Source: Rallus limicola
Lineage: Eukaryota > Chordata > Aves > Gruiformes > Rallidae
NCBI GenBank assembly: GCA_022605955.1
Contig: JAKCOZ010000003.1
Span: 10,487,331 to 10,551,330, forward strand
Reading direction: 5' to 3'
DNA length: 64,000 nucleotides
This document shows positions 56,501-64,000 of this stretch, in pieces (the stretch's first letter is position 1; each line of letters starts with the position of its first letter). Below the pieces are notes generated by a model, which did not search any database, was not told the origin of the DNA, and saw only the letters and a list, made by a program, of their open reading frames with translations. A program made the translations under genes and the position numbers.

Positions 56501-59500
56501 AAAATAAAAAGGTAACATTAATATTTGACTAGGCAAGAAATAATCAAGAAGTTTGAAACTTTTTTTTACTGTTCTGTCCTATGTTCTAGTTTCATTGCAG
56601 ATGGCAAGAAGGCTCTGCTTGACCCAGGAAAAGTGTAACAGAGGAGTTAAATAATCCAAAGGGGTTTAACTAAAATACCCACCACATAAAACTCCCAGAA
56701 TACCAGATATGGATGGAAGGGAAAACAGGTATATTGCTCTCATTGTCTTGCTATTTAGTGCACGTTATAGACACTTCAGCACAAGACTCCCAAATAAGAT
56801 CTACTGGCAAGCGATTTTTGTTCTTCCCTTTCCCTTCCTCTGCCCCACTCCAAACAGCGCTAGCACACCCATTCTTCCTAACGGTAGATTCTGAGTACAA
56901 AAGCACTATGGGGCCCAGCCCCATATAAAACCCCAAACAACCCCCCAAACCTCACACTATTTATAGAAAAAAGACAACTTAAATTTTGGCAATCACATAA
57001 CTTCAAAAGGTTTTAATTTCTCATATTGCACAAGAGGAGGTTCAGATTGGGTATTAGGAAAAATTTCTTCACCGACAGAGCGGTGAAGCATTGGAACAGG
57101 ATGCCCAGGGAGACGGTGGAGTCGCCATCCCTGTGGGTATTTAAAATTGGGTAGGTGAGACGCTTCAGGAGATGATTTAGTGGTTGCAGTCGTGTAGGGC
57201 TAATGGTTGGACTTCATGATCTCGAAGGGCCTCTCCAATTTTGTTTGTTCTATGATTGTATATAACTGAAAATAGAAGTACTTCAGCGGAAGACAGGATA
57301 GAATGCTAGTGCAGCCTATTTAGGAACTGCCTGTGTAGCTAAAAAAGTTAGTTTCAACTGTTTCTCCAAGTGCCAAAAGAAGTAATTGCTTGCCTTTATT
57401 TTGTCGTCTTCCAGAGAAATTATCCGAGCACGCAACCAGGCGTCTTCTTCAGCATGTACTGCTACAAGTTGCCCAACACTCAGAGACTGAGCTAGTAACA
57501 CTGTACTATTCTGACTATAGTATGCTTTCATGTCATCTTCCATTTGTTCCTGGGCAGATGAATAATCTTTGCCCACATACCTAGAGTATTTTACAAAAAA
57601 GACCACCACAAGAGTTAGGATGCAATCCAAAAAGCTGAATAACAACCTAAGAATGTTTATATGCATATACAATATGAGTGAATTATGAGTATCTATTTTT
57701 TCTAAGAGCATTAGTATCCAAACTCTTCCCATTAACAGGGCTATAGAAAAGTAACTGACAAAATATAGTGCTTCTGGCTACAGCTCAGTGTGGCCCAGCA
57801 GTGTGTAGTCTAACAAACTCAACTACATTTTTACTAAGAGCTCTTACTTGATTATAGAATCATGTAGAGCAACTTGACCTCAAGAGCTGAGTAATACTGG
57901 GGCCACGTATAAGAAAACTAATATGTAATCTCTGAAGGTACTCAGTCGTTAACAAACACCAGTTTAAGTAGGTTTTCACTAAGGTTAATCAAAAGCAAGG
58001 CACCTAAAATAACTTTTCAAATCAGCTGTCAAACCATATGCTGTTTATTCCTGACCTTCGAACCATCCTGGTATTAGGCTGCTGATGTAATGTTTCACAC
58101 TTGAAGCAGTTTGTGTTGAACAGATCTTCTTTGCTAAAGTATATAAACTTACTGAAAACTCCCAAGGGGAAGTTCTGAATGTTTCAGATACAGGTCAGAT
58201 TAGAATAGACAAAAGGAAAACTTATTCCCAATTTGTATTAGTAGCTACTGTTTTAACTTGTTTATAAAGTGATTGATACTGCTTACTTCTACCACACAGT
58301 TTAGATGATCATTCCATAAAAATCTAGGATTATTCTGAAGGACAGCTATATGCCCAGAATTAGTGCAGATGCTGCATACTACTCTAACTTTGTTAGAAAG
58401 ATTGTATCTAATCACATTCCTGGGAACCCTCATTTTTCTGAAAACAGCCTGACACCTCCCCATCCACTTATATATTGCTTTTCAGAATGACAGCCCTTTG
58501 GTTTCTAGGTAAGCACTTATCTCATAATGGATATGGCGGGAGGCAGCAGTCAAGTATGTGCTACTTATTAAGTTTATTTACTAACATTTGTTCCATAAAG
58601 ATGCTTAACAGGCAGGAGGAATATCAACAGAAAGCAGAAGACTCTTTCAAAATTTCCTGCCTCACTTGCTATTTTCTAGTAACAGGTAAGTAGTATACTT
58701 TTTGGCTGCTCAGACTGAACTGAAAAATTATTTTTTCAAATTCTTTAGGAAAAAATCTTGGAAAGTAACCTCAAAAAGTGTGTTAGCGACTAAGTGATGC
58801 ACATGTGGCCAGCTATTGCAAATGTGCATTCAGGACCATTCTTAGTTTCAGCTGCAACCAATTCACATGTCAAGGAAAGATTGCTACTTAGTTGTGAAAA
58901 GAGCAGAGGTGTATGCTTCTATAGGGAAACAGGCTATAAAATTTTGTCTATTCAAACAATAAGAGGGAAAATAAGTATCTAAGCTGCAGCACAGAAACTC
59001 AAAACTGAGAATAAAAGTTGATGAGTTAATTATTTCTTGTGAGCCCTGAAAGAGCAGACTGACACATAGAGTTCAAGGCTGAATATTCCAGTACATTACA
59101 GAGAAAAAGGCTACCTAAATCTCAGCGTGAAGGCTCGTGTGTTGATGACTGCCAACCATGAATGAAGAAGAGTATTTGTTTCATAGTGAAAGGATCTATA
59201 AGTAATGTGCACACATACTTATTTTGATCCTAATCAGGACTTCTTAGAATGACTGAAACTATATAATGAAAGCTGAAACTGCAGAAGCTAGTGGGGAATA
59301 AGAGAGACCTGTCAATATGTTACAACACAGTTGCTCAATTCATCCTTTTACAAAACTTTTTAAGATTAGGCTTAATTTGAAACAATTTTCAGAATTATAT
59401 ATCCTTTATGAAAAGTTTTTATTTTTCGTTGCTCGCTTGTTTTTAAGTTTTAAAGAACTGCTAGGTTTCTGTGCCTTATCCCACTAATTTATGGTATTTC

Positions 59501-60549
59501 CTGAAGCAGTACAATAACATATATAAGACAGTCACTACAATCCACTTCTTACATTGACCACTTAGGTTGATTAGCAATCAAACCAAGAAGCACTAGTAGT
59601 TTCTTGTTGGATGTAAGTTCATCTGTCCCCAAAAGTGAAAAACTCTAGTGTAATCAGAGCACACTTGAGTCACACCTAGTTAGCAGTTAACTCAGTTGTA
59701 GAAGTAAAAAATGTTTTAGTTAAGTATTGCAGCAGTATCTGAATACAACTATGTGGTAAAGTAGGGTTATTTTAGGAAGTTTTCCAAAGGCAAGTCAAAT
59801 CTGCTTTGATTCTCAGGCAAACTAATGATAGAGCTTATCAACTCAAAGTTTCATTAATAAAATAAGTAAAGTCCTGCGATCTCCTGTGCATCTCTTCTCT
59901 TATGGCTACCCTGAACCATATGAACATGTGGATTTATATATAAACAAAAAAAAAAAGTATAAACTTGCCTAATTAGGGCCTCATTAGTGTTCTTCAGTTC
60001 TAACACCATGACGGACACAGATCCTTCTGACGGAATGATTAGAGGAGGAACAGTTATGTTCTCTGCACACTGGTCCTTGGATTCTTCATGCTGTTGTTCA
60101 GCTGTGGCCTTCACTCCATCATGCTTCTGGACTTTCTCAGTGACATTCAGATTTTCATCAGTGCCTCTTTGGGGATGAGCATAGAGAATGGCCTTTTTGG
60201 GGGTTTCAGATACATACTCCACCGTACACACATCTGAGAGCAACTCTAGATTATTTAGAACGTGCTCTGGAAATTTTACATGGTAAGTGTCTTGGTACAA
60301 TTTAGGAAGCGCATTAGCCCAAAGACCATTGGAATACTTTAGCAGGATGTTAACAACTTTCTGGGTGAAGTCACTACTAAGTGATGTAGGTTTGGTCTCT
60401 GTATTTTGTTTTAACAAAGGGTCTACTTTTGGAGAAGAAACATTCTGAGGTGCTTTTTCTGGGTGTGTAGCAGGTTTTGTTATTGGTGGTGTTTTCTCAG
60501 CAGGATAAAGAAGCCCATCGATCTGCTCACCTCTGTGTATTTTCTCCAC
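47350..60549 (-). CDS. TDRD7: TDRD7 (tudor domain containing 7), 3' part, eleven exons
   Basis: The exons are 59969-60549, 57394-57580, 55500-55611, 54499-54701, 54237-54371, 52527-52610, 52194-52328, 51735-51845, 49820-50310, 49349-49509 and 47350-47570. They total 2421 bases in one frame, 806 residues plus TAA. TDRD7 is a germ-granule (chromatoid body) and lens RNP scaffold; loss causes cataract and male sterility in mammals. Its tudor domains read dimethylarginine marks on Piwi-type partners and its LOTUS domains bind RNA and helicase. In the window are the third LOTUS domain and three tudor modules; LOTUS 1 and 2 lie on exons right of 64 kb. Two introns start with GC instead of GT. The downstream neighbour TMOD1 has the same orientation, as in mammals. 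A damaged ERV lies just upstream of the first in-window exon. Confidence 0.96.
49349..49509 (-). CDS. TDRD7: TDRD7 exon, third tudor core
   Basis: The acceptor is CCCCTTTCAG and the donor TTGCAG|GTAGGTAG. It reads [20 protein letters not shown] then [16 protein letters not shown] and [22 protein letters not shown] is the tudor aromatic-cage strand. Confidence 0.95.
49820..50310 (-). CDS. TDRD7: TDRD7 long exon before third tudor module
   Basis: The acceptor is GTTTTCCAAG and the donor AATCA|GTAAGT. The exon is 163 codons plus two bases. [20 protein letters not shown] and [14 protein letters not shown] flank a low-complexity Ser-rich linker. [20 protein letters not shown] and LEVLMEEM-like [13 protein letters not shown] follow, the N-terminal strands of the last tudor module. 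Confidence 0.95.
51735..51845 (-). CDS. TDRD7: TDRD7 exon, second tudor module end
   Basis: The acceptor is TGTTCCAAG and the donor ATGAAG|GTAAATAG. The 37 codons read [20 protein letters not shown] then [17 protein letters not shown]. Confidence 0.94.
52194..52328 (-). CDS. TDRD7: TDRD7 exon, second tudor core
   Basis: The acceptor is ACTTTCAG and the donor CCTCAG|GTATAAA. The 45 codons read [20 protein letters not shown] then [19 protein letters not shown]. Confidence 0.95.
52463..52494 (-). repeat. Interrupted homopolymer: 17 C, A, 14 C on + (G tract in TDRD7 transcript)
   Basis: The run is C 52463-52479, A 52480, C 52481-52494. On the transcribed TDRD7 sequence this is G14-U-G17 starting 31 bases after the donor of exon 52527-52610. 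Homopolymer length is error-prone in sequencing. Confidence 0.9.
52527..52610 (-). CDS. TDRD7: TDRD7 exon, second tudor module
   Basis: The acceptor is ATTTGCAG and the donor GTGGAG|GTAAGA. The 28 codons read [20 protein letters not shown] then KGKWARVE. The short exon is followed within the intron by a very long G tract. Confidence 0.93.
54237..54371 (-). CDS. TDRD7: TDRD7 exon between tudor modules 1 and 2
   Basis: The acceptor is CCACTGCAG and the donor TACAAG|GTAGGT. The 45 codons read [35 protein letters not shown] and LEDYFHYK. Confidence 0.94.
54499..54701 (-). CDS. TDRD7: TDRD7 exon, SN-like half of tudor module
   Basis: The acceptor is GTCTTACAG and the donor CTACAG|GTACTG. It reads [40 protein letters not shown] and [15 protein letters not shown], typical of the staphylococcal-nuclease-like part of an extended tudor domain. 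Confidence 0.95.
55500..55611 (-). CDS. TDRD7: TDRD7 exon, tudor core
   Basis: The acceptor is CATTATCAG and the donor GCAG|GTAAGAG. It reads [20 protein letters not shown] then [20 protein letters not shown] corresponds to the YxDYG aromatic-cage region, with His in place of Tyr. Confidence 0.95.
57033..57262 (+). mobile_element. CR1 LINE 3' fragment, + orientation
   Basis: GAGGTTCAGATTGGGTATTA, a TTGGAACAGGATGCCCAGGG block and TGGACTTCATGATCTCGAAG identify a CR1 3' end. It is antisense to TDRD7 and ends 131 bases from the exon at 57394. Confidence 0.92.
57394..57580 (-). CDS. TDRD7: TDRD7 exon, start of first tudor module
   Basis: The acceptor is ATACTCTAG. The split Arg codon is followed by [20 protein letters not shown] and [19 protein letters not shown], the entry strands of an extended tudor domain. 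The donor is AAG|GCAAGC, again GC. Confidence 0.94.
59969..60549 (-). CDS. TDRD7: TDRD7 exon with third LOTUS domain
   Basis: The acceptor is TTTTCCAAG. The exon is 193 codons plus two bases. After a variable Pro/Thr-rich linker comes [20 protein letters not shown], then [18 protein letters not shown] and [19 protein letters not shown], a LOTUS (OST-HTH) winged helix. It ends [20 protein letters not shown] and NTNEALI, where the tudor region begins. The donor is AG|GCAAGTT, a GC donor. Confidence 0.94.
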
Positions 60550-60930
60550 CTTGGAAAACAAAAAGTAGAGTCAATAATCAGCCACATCTCTATGTCTATA
60601 CCATTTTGCAAATTCCATTTTTGTTACTTTTTTATAAAGACTTTGAAGTGGGCATTCACATGGAACTAAACTTGAGGCAGTTACTGATTCAGTGATGTAG
60701 CTTAAGAGACAATTCATAAATATGGCTTTAATATAAGGAGAATGTGTGTTTTGGATTTTAGTAGAATACAGCTGCAGCCGTGTGAGCTACTTTTGTTAGA
60801 GCAGCTACAAAAAACAGCCTTGAAGATAAAGAAAGCGAAGACAAAGGAGTAATACATAATGAGACCAATGACCAATTAAGAGACAGAGTAGATCTTGTTT
60901 TCAGCTAAAAGGGCTACTAACTAGTTTGTG
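60550..60930. other. TDRD7: TDRD7 intron upstream of the LOTUS exon
   Basis: AT-rich intron between the exon at 60549 and the ERV LTR; no exon seen. Confidence 0.5.
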
Positions 60931-61290
60931 CAGCAATGTGTTTCTGAGCTCAGGAATGTCTTATAGAAACTATGGAGAAAACAGTAAAGAGCCTGTGCTG
61001 AGAGAGGAAGACATCCTCAAGACCACCAGAAGACCCCAAGTGTCACTGAGCATGCTCTACCTGGGAGGAGTTAATGTAAATGACTTCCTGGAAATAGTTT
61101 GTATAAGGCTACCTTTTCTTAGCAATTGTAATGAATATGTCTAGTTTATCTGTATAGGAAGTAGAAATGTTGCTTGAAACGGCACAGATGTCAGGAGAAG
61201 CTGGGCTGTGTGCCCAGCGCTGCAATAAAGGATACCTGCTTCACAGTCACCAAGGCCAGTGAGTTTTAATTCTGGCTTTTCAAGGCTTCG
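60930..61290 (+). mobile_element. 5' LTR of a degraded endogenous retrovirus (boundaries approximate)
   Basis: A TATA-like GTATAAGGCT lies at 61101-61110. A GTGTGCCCAGCGCTGCAATA block and AATAAA at 61224-61229 form an R/poly(A) region that I recognise from avian class I-like LTRs. A TGG-starting primer-binding-site candidate follows at 61294-61311 (TGGCAGCCCAGATGGGAC); I could not assign its tRNA. The 5' edge of the LTR could not be fixed. Confidence 0.65.
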
Positions 61291-62157
61291 GTTTGGCAGC
61301 CCAGATGGGACCCTCTCTGCTCAGCTGCAGGATCTGGTCAAGAACTGGACTCCCTAGGCATGCCCCAGGGTTCCCCGGAGGGACTCCTCACCCTGCTCTG
61401 CTCACTGCGGGAGCAGACAAGAACCATCCTCCCATTATTAAGGTATTCTTTAAACTTATTTGAGCTCTTCGTTTGGTGCATACCCCGTTGTGTTGGTATA
61501 CTGAGGTATCTTGGTTTTTGGGGATCGGTTGTTTGGGGACACTCTTAAGTCATAGGGACGCGTCCCATCCGAGTGTTGTATACCAGCTTACTAGTGCCTG
61601 ACTGTATATACTTGGTTAGTAGCATGGGAATGATTTGAAATCTCCATATTGAGTATTGTTCTGGTTTGGATTTGTCCTGTAAACATCTTGTGCAGGTGTG
61701 ACTGAGATGTTTCAGTAATCACAAAGTGAGTGTGGAGTCCTGCTGGGCACTTCTGTAACAGTGTGCTGCTCTGGGCGTCAGTGGGAGAGCTCCTGCCTGT
61801 CACACAGGAAACTGGAGCTCGGTTCCCCAGCGCAGAGTCAGTGCTCTGGTGGCACTGATTTATTGGTATTGACTTTGGGTATTGCTACAAGGGGCTGAGA
61901 ATTGAAAACTGGTTTAGATGTAACGAACTGTTTGCGTGAGTGGTATGAGTGAACTCTGGTGTGAGTGGTGAGCGACTGAGTCACAGCATGTCTGTGTGAG
62001 AGAAAAAAAACACCCGCTCAAAATCTGTGGTTTGTTTTTCTATATTTGGTGTAATCACTGTGGAACTGATAATGTATTAACCATATTGTTCTTGTTATTA
62101 TTGCTGGAGAGACAGACAGGAATTGAGCTACAAACAAGAACAGGTATCTGACTAACC

Positions 62158-62286
62158 ATGGGAGGGAAAAAAAGTAGCGACATCCCTAAGAAAAGCCCCC
62201 TGGATTGTGCGATTTTGCATTGGGAAGATATCAGAGGAGAAACCAGTGGGAGTGTGAGTAAAAGTATTGCAATTAATGCTTTTTAA
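62158..62286 (+). pseudogene. ERV gag 5' fragment (matrix start)
   Basis: The ATG is followed by Gly-Gly and a Lys/Ser-rich start (MGGKKSS), fitting an N-myristoylated retroviral Gag. A stop comes after 42 codons at 62284-62286. Confidence 0.55.
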
Positions 62287-62639
62287 AGATAAAAGGGAAA
62301 TGGGATGAAATAGGCTATTCTGATTTGCTTTTCACCCTCTGAGATCATCCAAAATAGCAGTGGGAGTGTGGGCTTACAATACCACAGGATCCCTCATTAT
62401 TGGCTTTAGAAAAAGATAAAAAGAGAGAGAAACAGCTGAAGTGATGCAGCTCTGCTTGTAGTATAGGGGAGTGTTGTACACAGAAAGGGGCTTCTAGAAG
62501 CAAAGGAGGGGACGAAATACTAGAAGTGGATGAATTAGGGTCCCCTCCTTTTTTCTGGTGAGAGAGAAAGTGAATCAGATGAAGAAACATGCAACCTCGC
62601 CAGCTCTGGTCACGCTGGAAGTTGAACCAAAAGTAAAAC

Positions 62640-62930
62640 TAATAAATGCCCACAATTATTAGTCCCTTTATGAGAAACTGTGGGACAGGCAGGGGAAACA
62701 CTTAAAAGTAAAGACCCCCTTTACGATCAGTGATGTGGCCAACTGGAAGGAAATAGCTAAAGGATATAGGGACGACCCCTCTAAGGTGACAAAAGATTTT
62801 AATGGATTGTTAAGAATTTGGATCCAAACTGGAAGGATAGTGATTGAATGTGAAGTGAAATGATAGAGACTGAAAAGCAGTTAATATTGCAAGCTGCCCA
62901 GGCTAATGGGCAGGCACAGGTAAATTGAAA
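62640..62930 (+). pseudogene. ERV gag fragment (capsid start)
   Basis: A segment reading FTISDVANWKEIAKG resembles the beginning of gammaretrovirus-like capsid. It is interrupted by stops near 62860 and 62925, and the rest of capsid, nucleocapsid and protease are absent. Confidence 0.55.
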
Positions 62931-62939
62931 CTTTATATA

Positions 62940-63760
62940 ATATGGAGTGTTAGTGGAATGTGAATCAGAATAGAATACACCTGTTTTACCACTTAAAAAG
63001 CCCGATGGAATGTACCAAGTAGTGCAAGACCTCAGAGCAATAAATATCGTTGCTAAAAGCTCCACCCAGTGGTAGCTAATACCTATGCACTGCTGACAAA
63101 GCTTAAGAACACAAAGATTTGGTTTACAGTCCTAGACTTCAAAGATGCTTTCTTCTGCCTGCCATTAGCCAAAGAAAATCAAAAGCTATTTGCATGTGAA
63201 TGGGAAGATCCTACCACTGCTGGGAAAGCCCAGCTTACCTGGACAGTGTTACCCCAAGGTTTTTACAAGAAAAAATATTTAAAAACCCAACAATCTTTGG
63301 GAATCAGTTTGCAAGAGAACCTGAAATGCGGTACCCTCTTTCTGGATACAGAATCCTTCTGCAGTATATGAATAACCTATTAATAGTAAATCAAACAAAC
63401 CTGGCTGTATTTAATGGACAAGTTTGTTGATTTTTTTTTGGGCCTAAGTGGATACTGAGTCTCTCAACAGAAAGCTGAAATGGTACACCAATCAGTATCC
63501 TAACTGGGGTATGAAATTTCTGGAGGACAAGGAGAACTGGATACTGAGCAAAAAGAAGCCACCTGTAAGACCTCTCTTCCTCAGCAAGTAAGAGAACTGA
63601 GAACATTTTTGGGAATGTCAAGCTGGTGTCAGTTGTGAACTTACAATTATGGGATAATAGTGAAGCCTCTTTACGAACTCTTGAAAATTATTCCTACCCA
63701 GCTGGTGTGGACAAAAGAGGCCCAGAAAGCTTTTAATACACTTAAAAATTAGAGCTGCAG
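62940..63760 (+). pseudogene. ERV reverse transcriptase fragments (pol)
   Basis: Recognisable RT pieces lie in several frames: VLPLKKPDG and VQDLRAIN near 62980-63040, VLDFKDAFFCLPLA near 63130, LPQGF near 63255, then a frame change and LLQYMNNLLIV at 63359. A palm/thumb-like LGYEISGGQGELD follows near 63510, and VKPLYELLK near 63660. Stops and small insertions break every frame. The catalytic YxDD is YMNN here (63365-63376), so polymerase function is lost in any case. Confidence 0.85.
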
Positions 63761-64000
63761 CCTTGGGGCTGCTGGATGTGCCTAAACACTTCTTGCTCTA
63801 TTTACATGAAAAAAAACCCCAAAACCTGGGATCTTGGCTCAACATTTAGGATCTTACAAAACATCACTGGCATACTTCTCTATAAACAGCTGGATGATGA
63901 CAGTGAGCAGAGGATGGCCAGGGTGTTTACAAGCAGTAGCTACCGTAACACTTAACATTGAAAAAGCCTGGAAATTCACTTTAGGCCAGAAGATGACAGG
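63761..64000 (+). pseudogene. ERV pol fragment at window end
   Basis: Broken pieces resemble the RT connection region (LLALFT, GSYKTSLAYFS, a terminal KFTLGQKMT). The element continues beyond 64000, so RNase H, integrase, env and the 3' LTR cannot be judged. Confidence 0.6.

Larger units (their letters stand above)
47571..59968 (-). other. TDRD7: Introns of TDRD7 between the listed exons
   Basis: The gaps between the eleven exons show no additional coding exon. They hold the poly-C/G tract (52463-52494) and one CR1 copy (57033-57262). The rest is AT-rich single-copy-looking sequence. The longest gaps are 47571-49348, 52611-54236, 55612-57393 and 57581-59968. Confidence 0.6.
61291..64000 (+). 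mobile_element. Internal region of a degraded endogenous retrovirus, continuing past the window
   Basis: After an untranslated leader of about 0.85 kb come remnants of gag and then reverse transcriptase in the order expected for a retrovirus. A large internal deletion joins a capsid-like piece directly to the RT domain. Multiple stops and frame changes mean no protein can be made. It lies on the + strand, antisense to TDRD7 and upstream of its in-window exons, so probably within a TDRD7 intron. Only the left part is visible. Confidence 0.85.

Overview
This window is vertebrate nuclear DNA, almost certainly from a bird. Three split genes with conventional splice signals can be read. The repeats are avian: truncated CR1 LINEs in both orientations, and avian endogenous-retrovirus (ERV) LTRs. 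The gene order TSTD2 / TMOD1 / TDRD7, with TSTD2 convergent to the other two, matches the human 9q22 block read in reverse. I cannot name the species; the LTR families suggest a neoavian bird.

Layout. (1) Positions 112-9167, + strand: the last seven exons of TSTD2, a rhodanese-domain protein; its N-terminal exons lie left of the window. (2) 9168-14074: convergent 3' ends of TSTD2 and TMOD1, with one CR1 copy and several opposed polyadenylation signals. (3) 14075-31394, - strand: the complete TMOD1 coding sequence in nine exons (359 codons). A small acceptor-bounded 5'UTR piece reaches 31439, a long non-coding intron follows, and a CpG island at about 40.33-41.07 kb is probably the promoter. 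(4) 41.1-47.0 kb: intergenic, with two unrelated solo ERV LTRs. (5) 47350-60549, - strand: the last eleven coding exons of TDRD7 (806 residues), covering the third LOTUS domain and the tudor region; its 5' exons lie right of the window. (6) About 60.9-64.0 kb, + strand: a badly damaged ERV (LTR, gag fragments, reverse transcriptase fragments) inside the TDRD7 gene and antisense to it. It runs off the window end.

The three genes do not form a pathway. TSTD2 is a sulfurtransferase-like protein related to bacterial TrhO/YceA. TMOD1 caps actin pointed ends in red cells, muscle and lens. TDRD7 is a germ-granule and lens RNP scaffold. I found no convincing new system. The most useful points are two GC-AG introns in TDRD7, a 17+14 poly-G tract in the TDRD7 transcript 31 nt after a splice donor, the antisense ERV whose polymerase motif reads YMNN, opposed poly(A) signals between TSTD2 and TMOD1, and a TATA/GATA-bearing CpG-island promoter candidate for TMOD1. 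Exon boundaries come from reading splice sites and frames by eye, with protein family knowledge from memory; no alignment was run.
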